Shown one piece after another: positions 10,487 through 20,517 of a stretch of DNA of 64,000 bases. The notes beneath the pieces were generated by a model. The model was not told where the DNA came from and did not search any database. It was given only the letters and a program-made list of their open reading frames with translations. Where the stretch lies: NCBI GenBank assembly GCA_911728435.2, contig OU452198.1, positions 17,084,001 to 17,148,000 of the forward strand, written 5' to 3'. The stretch's first letter is position 1. The number at the start of each line of letters is the position of its first letter. A program made the position numbers and the translations under genes. Source of the DNA: Apoderus coryli. Lineage: Eukaryota; Arthropoda; Insecta; Coleoptera; Attelabidae.

Positions 10487-11846
10487 ATATTATACAGAGT
10501 GGCCCATTAGTGTATGGGCGGAAGATATCTCCAGATCTATGAGCAATAGAAAAAAGAAAATCCTTTACAAAACTTTTAGGAACTGAAGAGATCTACAACC
10601 CAAAAATGTTTTTCATTATACAGGGTAGTTCTCAAATGCGCTACAGACAAAACTTTCATTTTCTTAATGCGACACCCTGTATATTTTAACATAAGTAAAT
10701 GTCGCTCTAAAAGACAAGAAAAATGACATAAGGTTGACAGGTCTAGGTCTAGTAGTTTTAGAAATATTTGTAAATAAGGGTTAATTTTGACATAAATTTA
10801 AGGCGTTGTGTTTACCACAGACACAAAAAGCCAACCAATTTTTCGTGGCAGGTTCATTTGAATTCTCTTCTTTTCTCCGTTTTACTGGATTTTATTAACA
10901 TGTGATTTGTAAATTTTGAGGGTGGTCACATTTTCTAAATTGTATTTTTATGGGAAAATGTTAAGTGGAACACCCTGTATATCTGCTTAGATTCGAGAAG
11001 GCCCTTTCCTATACTTTTTATCGATATAATTTCACGAGCTTAAAGCTAACCTTTTTTCATAGAAAATTATTAAAAAAAAATAAGAAAAATTCCCGACAAA
11101 ATTCGCAATTGGTGAAAAAAAATATTTTTATTTTTTAAGAGCGTATATTTCTAAATGATTTAACTAAAGCTGTAATTTAACTTTTTTGTTTTTACATAAA
11201 AAAATTAAATAAGATGCCAAAAATTGCGATTTTTGTTTACAATTTTTTCTTTGGAAATATTTTTTTTATGAAAAAACGGTTAGCCCTAAGTCCATGAAAT
11301 ATGATATCAATAAAACGTATAGGAAAGGGACTTCTCAAATTTAACCATATTTACAGGGCGTCCTATTTAACATTTCGCCATAAAAATACAATTTAGAAAA
11401 TGTGACCACCCTGAAAAATTGCAAATCAGATGTCAAAAAAATCCACGAAACCGGAGAAAGTAAGGAAATTTAAATGGACCGGACACGAATAATTGATATA
11501 TTATTTGTTTCTGTAGTTACCACAACGCCTTAACTTTATGTCAAAATTAACCCTTATTTAAAAATATTTCAAAAACTACTGGACCTAGGCATGCCAAACC
11601 CTATGTCATTTTTCTTGTCTTTTAGTGCGGCATTTATTTATGTTAAAATATACATAGTGTCGCATTAAGAAAAAGCAAGTTTGGTGCGCTGCGCATTTGT
11701 GAACTACCCTGTATAATTAAAAACATTTTTGTGTTGTGGATCTATTAGTTCCTAAAATTTTTCTAAAGGACTTTTTTGTCTATCGTTTATAGATCTTGAG
11801 ATATCTTCCGCCCACACACTAATGGGCCACCCTGTATAATATAATG
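10487..11846. mobile_element. Long fold-back element FB2
   Basis: The left arm (about 10487-11068) and its inverted copy (about 11265-11846) are each near 580 bp, with a roughly 200-bp AT-rich centre. Paired landmarks are CCCATTAGTGTATGGGCGGA with CCGCCCACACACTAATGGG, TGCGACACCCTGTATATTTT with its partner near 11655, GTTAATTTTGACATAAATTT, and ATACAATTTAGAAAATGTGA. ACAGGGTG/CACCCTGTA words recur in both arms. A relative with the same order of landmarks, partly deleted, lies at 52211-52908. No transposase is seen. Confidence 0.75.
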
Positions 11847-13204
11847 TGCTTTCAACAAAAATTGACGAATCTATGTAGTTTCCTCGTAAAATATCGTGAC
11901 ATCCGTGATAGTTCACCCTGTATATCATGACGAGAATATATATTTGCATTTTTCGTGATTTCACCAGCTAACTTCGAGGGTTTTACTAGACATTTAATAA
12001 GATATTTCAAAAACTTTGAGCAGTTAAAACACAGGCTTCTTTGGTATATCCAGTACAGCAATTTCAACTTCAAAGAAAGTAGTCTCTAGAGGAAATAAGC
12101 TATCCTCATGTTGCCCTTTGGTCTTGTAATATTGTACAAAGTGTCACACCCAACGTGAACTACAATCGCTTGATCTAAAAAAGAAAAAGAGATAGACGAA
12201 GAGGTTATATAGAAAAGTTGATTCGTATTTAAAGATTATATATTTTTTGCTAAAATAAAGTATACAGGGTGTGAATTTTAAGATAAAGATATCAACTTTT
12301 TTATTTTCCATTGACAATGGCATATTATTTTACAAATTACCATTATCCTATACCCCTTCATAAGACTGTGAGAGAATATTTTTACCGTCCGAAGCATTGG
12401 TGCTAGTGTTTTGTATTTTTTACTATTTTTGCAGTATTTTATCTTTACTGGGTTTACCTCTTTGTTAGTTTGTTTGTGGTGAGATTTGTAAGTAGTTGAA
12501 CATCTCTCTGAGGGTATATATCTCGCTATGCTTAAAGCGTCGAAATTCACAACTCTAGTGGTGCCGAACCTACCCATGTTTCGGTATTTCTACTCAGTTT
12601 TTTACTGGTTCTAAGATTTAAAACAACTTACGGCTTGGCGCGCTATATTCTTATGTTTGATATCACATTCTTAACATTGGCAAAACCAATTTTGTAAATT
12701 ACCTTCACGTGACGTCGTTTGAAGTCCACTAAGGAGTTTCCTATTATTCTCATCATTAATCTTGAATTAGTCTAAAAAATACAGAATGCAAAACAAGAAA
12801 CAAATAAATAATACATTTTAATATTATTTTAAATAATCATTATATTAAAAATTCGTCAAGAGTCTTCAGTTTTCCGTATCGAAATTAGTGCTTAATATTT
12901 AATGGGATATTTGTGATATATGCACGTTCCTTTTGAAATTTACTGGACGTTAATTATTAAAAAAAAAATAGCCTCAAAATGCTTTCTAGATTCATGATTT
13001 TGACAGTTTTTTGTTCTTTTTACGGCAAAAATACAAATGAGCTCATCCGTGTTGTAGAAATAAAACGTTTATTATTTATTTCATTTGGCAATATAGAGCG
13101 CACATCTATTTTCTGATGCAAAAATCTCAGAGAAAAAGACACAATAACTAGTCGTTTATAAAAAAAAGAACGTAACTGAAATAATTGCAACCTCTAAACA
13201 ATAG
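11847..13204. other. Noncoding DNA, nothing recognised
   Basis: CACCCTGTA at about 11913 and ACAGGGTGTG at about 12266 show further fold-back debris. Short open stretches on the minus strand have no recognisable motif. The sequence ends at the left target-site copy of the LINE that follows. Confidence 0.3.
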
Positions 13205-13212
13205 TAGTTAAA

Positions 13213-13214
<2 letters not shown>

Positions 13215-13245
<31 letters not shown>

Positions 13246-13248
13246 CAT
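13215..13248 (-). repeat. ATT trinucleotide tail of the LINE
   Basis: About eleven AAT units on the + strand (ATT on the coding strand) directly inside the left target-site copy. It is the 3' tail from which target-primed reverse transcription started. Confidence 0.8.
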
Positions 13249-13483
13249 TTATTGTTTCTGAAGGTTACAAACCTTATAACAAGAGTATGGTTTAACAACA
13301 ACAAAAAAAAAATACATTCTAATAATAAAAATACAAGAAAAAATAATAATAATAATAAAACGAGCTAATGACATATTATCATAATAGGTAAGTGGTACAA
13401 TTACATAACTTATATCAAAAAAAAAAAAAAAATAATTCAATTAAATCCTAGAGAAATTTTTAAATTACAAATCAAATTAAAAA

Positions 13484-15388
13484 TCATTCATTTAGTAAGA
13501 ACGATCTCAACTTTAACATGGCCACCAAAAATTTCGCTATCCTGGACAGGCAAGCAAGTGATTCCGATGCCAAGGCAGAGATCAGATCAGTAAAAGTTAC
13601 CACATCTGACAAAAAGTGTGCTCTTAAATGTGCATACAAGGGACATTCAAAGAAAAGATGGTCAACTGTCTCCGGCCTGTGCTGATTGCAAATTGTACAC
13701 AACTCGTTCATTTTGATCGAGTAGGCTATACCATTATAAGTCAACCGTAGATAATCCCGACCACAAGTTCTAATTTGTGCAATAAGTCTTGTTATATATA
13801 TTGGGACTTTGAAAGATAAATAAGAAGACAGAACATTGTATGAAAAGAAGTTGGACAAATAAGGAAAAGTTGATACCGCCAATCTATTAATGTCATTCTG
13901 TTTTAAAAAATCGCTATACATGTTAAGAATCAAATCATTATTAGCAGATTCCCATAAATGAGTGCCACCACAGACGTTATAAAAGTGCTTGATCTGCGAA
14001 ACCCAGTTAAATTTTACTTCTGAACAACTACTTAATGCTAGCAGCCTCTGATAACAAATCTTAGGCAGGCGCGAGTCGTCCATCTGTTCAAGTTTCTTAC
14101 GCCAAGTGAGTGCCATTTTTAAAATAGTATAGCTTAAACCAATTACGTCCACCTCCAACCGCACTACATAATCTGGTGTATTTCTAGGCAAAGAAAGAAG
14201 CTTTTTAAAAAATCCTACCTGAACCCGCTCCAAGACATCCTGATACCTCAGTCCCCAAACTCCGACAGCATAAGTTAGTGATGATACAATGATGCTATGA
14301 TACAGTTTCATTCTTGCGTCCCAGGAATTTACTTTAGTGCGTGCCAATAATCCCATGGTAGAGCCTATAGCCTGTTTACATTTAAGCACCGTTCTCCCAG
14401 ACATTTGACAAAATAAAGCAGAAGAAGTAAATTCAACCCCTAAGTAGGTATAACTTTTTGCGATGTCTAATAATGAGTCATTAAAATAGAGTTTATGATT
14501 TTTATAATTTTGTTGGTAACCTCCTCTCCCAAAAATCATCACCTTAGTTTTTGAGGTGTTGACAGATAAATGATTTATATTACAGTAATCCTGTAACGTT
14601 TTTAATTTACGATTTAAGTCAACTTGCGAATCACTTAAAAGAACAAGGTCATCCGCATACAAAAGCATAAGTAGATTGTTCCTGTTGTCAATATTTATGC
14701 CAGTATGTCCACATGATATGAAAAACTGCTCGATATCGTATAAGAATATGGAGAAAAGTAGAGGACTAAGTGATTCACCTTGGAGAACTCCCTCTGTTAT
14801 TTGATATGCTTTTGTGGTTTCACCATTACATCTGACGCACATTTCCGCCTTATCATAAATATTCTTTATAATTCGTATCACTTTACTAGATATGCCCACC
14901 GCATGAAGTTTTGACCAGAGTAGATTATGATTAACACAATCAAAAGCGCGCCGAAAATCTATAAAAGCTGCAAACACTTTTCGTTTCTTAAGCCTTAAAT
15001 GTATTTGTAGAATCGAAGTTAACACGAAAATATTATCGGTACAGCCTGTACCCTTGCGAAAACCAGTCTGGCACTCAGGTATAATTTTGTGGAAATCACA
15101 AAAATGCGTCAACCTTTTCATTATAATTGACGTAAATAGCTTCATCACACAGCTAACTAAGGAGATAGGTCTATAGTTTGATGGATCGTCTCTACTACCT
15201 TTTTTATGTAAAACACTGCAAATCACCCGGTGCCACGATGACGGAATCTCCTCAGACTGCAAAATTTTATTAAACAGATGAACCAAGTATAGATGCCAAT
15301 TCTGAGGTAGATTTTTCAGAAATTCGTATGATATCTCGTCCACACCAGGGGATTTATTATTTTTGGTTTTTGTTACGATCTCCTGCAC
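13484..15388 (-). pseudogene. LINE ORF2, reverse transcriptase part
   Basis: About 634 residues of non-LTR reverse transcriptase. This domain copies the element RNA onto nicked chromosomal DNA. It contains NNKSPGVDEIS (residues 10-20), NYRPISLV (71-78), AFIDFRRAFD with the first catalytic Asp (about 144), LQGESLSPLLF (about 202-212) and an intact YADD (244-247). A C-terminal CTIC..H..C zinc-binding pattern (CTICNQHRPETVDHLFFEC) lies near the end. The frame is open to the stop at 13484. At its upstream end it reads ITLEDVQEIV. The linker between endonuclease and RT that should precede this is missing, and the frame differs from the endonuclease part, so a deletion separates them. Confidence 0.9.
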
Positions 15389-15399
15389 ATCCTCAAGTG

Positions 15400-16646
15400 T
15401 TATGTAACCATCTTAATGGTGCTCCAAAATTGTGATTGATTACTAGCAGAACTAAGGGCAACCACAACATTCCTCTCATATGCCTCCCTCTTACTCTGTA
15501 GCATCCTTTTATATGCGTTTTTTGAGTTAATATAATCAGACTTAAATGGCTCTGCAAAGTTATGTAACTTACAAATCCTCAGCGACTCTCGAACGCCTCT
15601 TTTTAAAGAGTTGCAACCAATATCGAACCAAGGTTTATTTTTATATGAAACATGACGCACTTTTAACCTAGTCAAACCCAGTTCACCTGCGACATAGTGT
15701 ATAGTAAACGTCAAATTATCACTGAGAAGTTGAACGTCCTCATGTATATGCCAAACGTTAGGAGACATCATCATGGCACTCCGAAATGCTTCACGTTTGC
15801 CCTCATCCCAAGACGGGGCTCGTGATTGATCCATAACACCCTTAAAAGGTGACAAACGACCGTCATTATCACCACCTTGAAAATATAGAATAATAGGAAA
15901 GTGGCAAGACGGAGTTACGTAGTTCAAAACTGAAAAATTATCAATACATTCCAGCGAACTACTCTTACAGAATATTAAGTCTATCACACTTGCACCACGA
16001 GAATTGCAGAAAGTATAGCTCGCTGGACGGTCCAGTGAGGTAAATCCATTAATCAGGTAAAAGTCATTATCACACATAAAATTGATCAGTAAGGAGCCCC
16101 TGCTGTTGGCAACGGAATCCAAGCTCAGCATGTCAGTAAATAGATTTGTGTTACATACAACTTCCTGAGGTATTGCAGGTATCTGACCCAGCCTTGCATT
16201 GAAATCGCCGCAAACAACAAAAATGTAGTCATCGTATATCTGTGAAATTGAATCTAATACTACTTGTAAATTATCTAATAAATCTATAATATCTAATGAA
16301 GGTCTAAAGTAGGCACACATAATAATATATTTCATAGAACCAGTTACAAAAGAGCAAATAATCCACCAAGGAGAAATGTCGAGGACATGTGGTACAAATG
16401 ATTTTCTGTAAATAATTGCCAAGCCCCCACTTGCTCGTCCTCGAGACCTCTCCCTAATGGCAGGTGAAGATAACACATTGAAATCGCTCAAGCTAACCGG
16501 CAGTCTGACGTCGTTCACTAACCATGTCTCACAAACACACAAAAAATCAAAGTCAACACCATGTTCCTTCAGTAAACAACCCAAGTTTTTGTAACCCTCA
16601 ATATTCCAGAACACTACGGACGGCTTCCTGACGCTACAGACATCTC
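15400..16646 (-). pseudogene. LINE ORF2, endonuclease part
   Basis: An AP-endonuclease-like domain, which nicks the target DNA. Seen (residues counted from the FWNIEG start at 16614): FWNIEGYKN, CETWL with the metal-binding Glu (29), VVCGDFNA (133-140) and SVIDLIF (209-215). The motif usually read SDH is SCH here (236-238). There is no ATG near the start; the frame is open upstream to 16646, just after an A AAA AAC heptamer in ORF1, so expression probably depends on frameshifting or reinitiation. It ends FWSTIKMVT-stop at 15400, where a deletion has removed the linker into the RT domain. Confidence 0.85.
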
Positions 16647-17405
16647 GTTTTTTTTCCTTGCATCCTGATTTGGTGAATGTTCCTCTTCTCTCGGGCGTTT
16701 ATTTCCCTGTACTATTCTGGGAGTATTATTAATATAACGAATGGATACACTTTCACCCAACTGTTGTCGAGATTTTAGTTCTTCGTATAAAGATTTTATT
16801 TCTTGCCTTTGACTTGGGGTTCTGTCATTTTTAAAACGAATATTAGGAAAGAGCTGGGTAGATAGTTTGTTCTTATTTTTCAGCACCTCAGCTGCCTTGG
16901 CACTACTGTTAAAGACAGCTTTTACGGGTCTTGATTGTTGACCGGGTTTACCAATTCGATAACATTCTTGTACGATTGGAGTATCCACAATCCTTAAGTG
17001 CTCGACCACCTGCTGTACTTCCTTTTTTAAGTCTCCAACTTGATTTTCGGCAAGACCGAAAATTATTACGTTTTTTTCCCTCTCAATTCGCGATCTGACT
17101 TCTGAATACACATCGGACGATTGACTCTGAACCTTCTCTTCAAGTTGCTTAAGTTTTTCGTGAAGTAATTTGTTTTCTTCTTGCAATGAAAAGATAGTCT
17201 GCACGCAAGAATCAATTTTTTCTCCCTGTGCAACCAATAGATTATGAATATTACCCACACTTTGAGTTAATGATCCTAGTTGTATCATAATCTGCTGCAA
17301 TTGAATTCGCATATCGTTAGTTGAGTCCGCCCCTGTGCTAGGCTCGCTAGACAGCCGTACGTCCTCTCTCACTGCCGCAGAAGTACTAAGTTGAAAATTA
17401 GACAT
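16614..17405 (-). CDS. LINE ORF1, gag-like RNA-binding protein
   Basis: ATG at 17405 gives about 263 residues; the open frame continues upstream to 17495 but without another ATG. ORF1 proteins coat the element RNA. Features in order: a Ser-rich start, a coiled coil (about residues 40-105, leucine and glutamate/lysine heptads around LQEENKLLHEKLKQLEEKVQ), then REKNVIIFGLAE, RIGKPGQQSRPVKAVF and FKNDRTPSQRQEIKSLYEEL. These are the conserved core of many insect LINE ORF1 proteins. The tail is basic (GNKRPREEE, RKKNE). The frame is intact. It ends with TAG at 16616-16614 and overlaps ORF2 by about 30 nt in the -1 frame. Confidence 0.85.
   Translation of the reverse strand: MSNFQLSTSAAVREDVRLSSEPSTGADSTNDMRIQLQQIMIQLGSLTQSVGNIHNLLVAQGEKIDSCVQTIFSLQEENKLLHEKLKQLEEKVQSQSSDVYSEVRSRIEREKNVIIFGLAENQVGDLKKEVQQVVEHLRIVDTPIVQECYRIGKPGQQSRPVKAVFNSSAKAAEVLKNKNKLSTQLFPNIRFKNDRTPSQRQEIKSLYEELKSRQQLGESVSIRYINNTPRIVQGNKRPREEEHSPNQDARKKNEMSVASGSRP
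16647..16653 (-). promoter_or_regulatory. Candidate -1 ribosomal frameshift site (A AAA AAC)
   Basis: ORF1 codons read AGG AAA AAA AAC GAG. The heptamer A AAA AAC sits in the zero frame, as a -1 slippery site requires. Slipping back one base makes the next codon CGA, and that frame runs without a stop into the endonuclease domain. ORF2 has no ATG of its own near its start. I did not find a clear downstream pseudoknot by eye. Confidence 0.5.
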
Positions 17406-17859
17406 TTCGTATCGCACAATCTTAAATAGGCACTGAGGTGATAAATATATTAAAGTACTTACAAAGATGGACGTATATGTCGATACACAATACAAATATT
17501 TATCTATATCGAAATAGAGATTTCAAACATAACCAGTTAGTAGCACAAATCCAATTCACCAAAAACTGCCTGTTTATTAAGTATATGAAGCTGAGCACTC
17601 TTTCAATTTAAGAATATCACAAATAAACCAGCAAACCACCAAACTACTGAGAGAATATTTAAACGTGTGTATATTCAACGGCTGTTCAAACCACACTAGT
17701 TAAAAAAAAATCAAAATGACCAAAACCAAATTGTTATTATTTTTACTTTTATTTTATTTTTTCACTATAATTTCTGATTCAACATTATCTTCATAACTGT
17801 TAAAAAAGAAAATATTGATATATTATTAATATTAAAACAATCCTTGGAAATAAATGTCG

Positions 17860-18090
17860 TAAATGGTATTGGTTCCCTTCGAAAATGATGAGTTTGTAGA
17901 TAAAGTTGCTAATGTGAAAACTAAGAGTTAGAAAAAGTTCCCTTAGAAGACTTAAAAAAGCAAAGTCGTGGCACTACCTATATTTTGAAAGACAGTTCTT
18001 CTGGAATCACACTTATTAGATGGAACGACGGTAATCAAGTGACTATGGCAACTAATATAGAAAATAACAAATTACTTCTAACAAAAGGTT
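17860..18090 (+). pseudogene. piggyBac transposase fragment
   Basis: From 17940 one frame reads PLEDLKKQSRGTTYILKD, then GITLIRWNDGNQVTMATN. That is the RG....W.D...V...SN block in the DDE domain of piggyBac-type (DDE_Tnp_1_7) transposases. The preceding 80 bp carry a stop and a frame change. Nothing further of the transposase is seen: at 18092 the sequence passes into Crypton copy 2. Only about 45 residues are recognisable, but the block is characteristic. Confidence 0.6.
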
Positions 18091-18091
18091 C

Positions 18092-18784
18092 ATTGGAGTA
18101 TGGGATGAAGGTACACTAGAAGGTTTACAAAAAAAAATTAACATATTGTAGCTGTTGAGTTAGCTTGGCGAGGTGGTGAACCAGCTGATTGCCTTATAGA
18201 TTATTTCACGATTGAGAAAAATAATGATGGAACGCCAACCAACAGAATTGCATACAATCCAATATTCAGTAAAACATGCCAAGGAGGATCGAAAAGTTGT
18301 ACAAATAGTAAGTGGCTTGTTCCAAATATTGCAAACGAAAGTGCATGCCCTGTTACGTTATTCCATAAATTATTGTCCAAAAGGGGGAAAAATATTACTT
18401 CCAGTCGCATATTCTTGAGACCAAATCGTTTCTGGAAATCCGAAAGTGACACATGGTTTGACAATATACCGGTAGGCAAGAACACAATTAATATGTTGAT
18501 CAAATCATCATGGACACTAAGTGTAAAAAGATATCCAATCATTCGAACAGATCAACTGCAGTTAGCCATTTGACAAATAAAGGAATTCCTGAACAGCAAT
18601 TAATAAAAATAACAGGACATAGCAGCTCTAATTCAATTAAACCGTACTTGAATATTCACCAAGAACGCCATGGTGAATAATCAACACCATGCGAGGAATT
18701 TCTTCAACAGTGGAAATTAACAATCCGTCAACTTCAGCAAACTCTTCTTCCAATTTAACATTTACCAACTGTAGTTTTAAATAA
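18092..18784 (+). pseudogene. Crypton tyrosine recombinase, copy 2 (5'-truncated)
   Basis: This is the same family as 3538-4822, joined in at the equivalent of 3985. It reads LAWRGGEPADCLIDYFTIEK (catalytic Arg), LFHKLLSKRGKNITSSR, then NHSNRSTAVSHL, ITGHSS and IKPYL, so the HxxR, GH and Tyr residues are all present. Stops and frame changes near 18130-18200 and 18500 break it, and a 12-bp deletion shortens the C-terminal motif to FTNCSFK (stop 18782-18784). Relative to copy 1 it lacks the 90-bp insertion and keeps the KPYL form around the active-site Tyr. The N-terminal domain is missing. Confidence 0.7.
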
Positions 18785-18990
18785 AAATGAATAATATTTG
18801 TTTGATTAAAACTAATACATTTTGTATTGAAAATTATTAAACGTCAGATTGACAATCAAATTTTTGATATCTACAAAGTAAAAATTATCTTATCGGATAC
18901 TCCTCGGGCCTTGATAAATACTCAAAATTTTGTCATAGAGAATCCTTCAAGCGAGTTGCTCAAGGGTAATAGCCCTTGGCCTGCGGCCTT
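18785..18990 (+). repeat. Crypton 3' tail, copy 2
   Basis: Matches 4823-5000 closely, and runs into the hairpin at 18897-19070. Shared sequence on the 3' side of two copies suggests it is part of the element rather than target DNA. Confidence 0.55.
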
Positions 18991-19070
18991 GGGCTATTAT
19001 CAAGCAACACGCGTTCGGCATTCGCTATGACAAAATTATCTCGGTATTATCAAGACCCTAGGGGTATTAC
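18897..19070. repeat. Hairpin at the end of Crypton copy 2
   Basis: A 170-bp imperfect palindrome. Paired words are GGGCCTTGATAA with TTATCAAGACCC, AAATTTTGTCATAG with CTATGACAAAATT, and at the tip GGTAATAGCCCTTGGCC with GGCCTTGGGCTATTATC around TGC. Copy 1 has only the left half. Confidence 0.65.
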
Positions 19071-19613
19071 TACTGAGTAAGTAATCACTTAAATTGTCAA
19101 AACAATGGTATGCTTAATTTTTTAAACGAATAATAACCTTGTATGTTATATGACATAATAAAGTGCTTGTGCATGATGACAAGAGTGTAACAAGGAACAA
19201 AAACGAAAGGAGCTAGATATTTTCTGATTACTAATAATTATATTATTTAAATTATACAAACATAAAAATATAAAATTGCAATTATTGATTATTACTAAGA
19301 TGCCATCTAAAAATGTAATTGTCTGTTGTAGGGAGATTGGTGTGTATTTATTCATTATATTGTGGTGTTTTATTAATTTTTGGTGATTTGGTAATTACAG
19401 AAGTAATTGACAATTATTTTATTGCCTGTAAACGTCATTTCTGACATAAAAATTTGGATTGACCCGTCACTGTATTCTATGTAAATGAAAGATTTGCAGA
19501 TATTTAACCAATGTGGCCATAAAACTGAATTTTATACCAAAATAAACTGCTATTCAGTTGCTTGTTTCATTTAAATTTATAATTTCATAGCAGAAGGGAA
19601 GTTTTTATATACA
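19071..19613. other. AT-rich spacer, nothing recognised
   Basis: No coding motif, tandem repeat or inverted terminus was found in this stretch. Confidence 0.25.
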
Positions 19614-19833
19614 GTATGTCCACGGATGCCGTTAACAAAAATTGAGAGATATGAAAACAAGTTATTCTTGATAAATTAACTCCTGTATAAAATGTGTCAT
19701 TTAAAGATGACTGTTTTGTCATTTTGACAGCGATAAAAAAGGTGCATCGTTTGTTATCACTCCTCTTAAGCCTCTACATCTAGTATGCTTACGTCCCTTT
19801 AATGTCTGCCCTGTCAGTTATTTAAGTATATTG

Positions 19834-19911
19834 TTGATAATTGATACACATACAACACCAAACCAAACAATTTATAACAATTGTGTATTTAATAACTGTT
19901 CATTTAAATAA
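19834..19911 (+). pseudogene. Crypton-type C-terminal scrap
   Basis: One frame ends NNCVFNNCSFK-stop, the same repeated F-x-N-C motif that closes Crypton copies 1 (TNCTFHNCSFK) and 2. Only about 25 residues are open and no catalytic residues are present. The call rests on the motif alone. Confidence 0.4.
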
Positions 19912-20209
19912 TTTTATTGTATCAATAAAGATAATTACTGTTGTTGTTCATTCATATATTCGGTCGTTAATTTAGCTTGCCAAAAAACACTCGAGATTTT
20001 CTTTTAAGGATAAATTTGACAAAATAGCAAGACCGAGGGCGAATAAGGCTTAGGATTAAATTTGGAGCATTTTTTTTTACGCTAAGAGACCAAAAAATGA
20101 CTGGTCTTGTTTAATTTTATATTTATGCCTTTTTGAGATGCCCTGGTTAATAAAAATAATTTTTTTATAGTAGTTCTTATTTTTTCGACAAGCAACATTA
20201 TTTATCAAT

Positions 20210-20408
20210 ACTAAACTGACACTCGTTTTACCACTTCACCAAAACACTTCTTTTAAATCTCGACGCGCGTTTCGCTAACAATGTTAGCATCCTCAGGAGA
20301 GAATTAAAACAGTTTTAATTCTCTCCTGAGGATGCTAACATTGTTAGCATCCTCACGAGATTTAAAAGAAGTGTTTTGGTGAAGTGGTAAAACGAGTGTC
20401 AGTTTAGT
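20210..20408. repeat. 200-bp near-perfect palindrome
   Basis: The left arm 20210-20310 and right arm 20312-20408 are reverse complements around a single A at 20311. The only real difference is a short block. The left arm, read on the minus strand, has GCGAAACGCGCGTCGAG, where the right arm has GCATCCTCACGAG, which itself completes a 12-bp hairpin. Such long, young palindromes are usually unstable. Confidence 0.85.
20246..20310 (-). ncRNA. Candidate hammerhead ribozyme (type I, short palindromic stem III)
   Basis: Read on the minus strand: stem I strand TTTTAATTCTCTC, core CTGAGGA (20296-20290), stem II GCTAAC/GTTAGC with loop ATT (20289-20274, after one extra T), core GAAA (20273-20270), stem III ACG/CGT with a 2-nt loop inside ACGCGCGT, cleavage-site C at 20262, and the returning stem I strand GAGATTTAAAA. 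Both core boxes fit the consensus CUGANGA...GAAA. The extra T between core and stem II is not standard but recurs in the other motifs in this window. Self-complementary stem III suits cleavage as a dimer, as reported for Penelope-like and retrozyme hammerheads. Activity is not shown. Confidence 0.5.
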
Positions 20409-20517
20409 GTTCTACGCCATAGGTTCTACTCATCGATTATATTATTTATCAAGAATAATTTTTTTTCTTATCTTTCAATTTTTGGTCACTTTGTCGTCTT
20501 GTTAACCGCATCCGTGG

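Larger units (their letters stand above)
13205..17706 (-). mobile_element. Near-full-length non-LTR retrotransposon (LINE) with target-site duplication
   Basis: An about 4.48-kb LINE lies on the minus strand between two copies of TAGTTAAAAA (13205-13214 and 17697-17706), a 10-bp target-site duplication. Its 5' end begins GTGTGGTTTGAACAGCCGTT. ORF1 and ORF2 follow, and the 3' end is an ATT trinucleotide tail (13215-13246). The intact duplication and 5' end point to a fairly recent, full-length insertion. A deletion between the endonuclease and RT domains makes this copy inactive. An ATT tail and C-terminal zinc-binding pattern fit the I/Jockey side of the LINE tree; the clade is not settled. 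Confidence 0.85.

Noticed and set aside
17066..17260. 64-codon minus-strand frame inside LINE ORF1
   Set aside because: Shadow of ORF1 in another frame; ORF1's coiled coil and conserved core account for the sequence.
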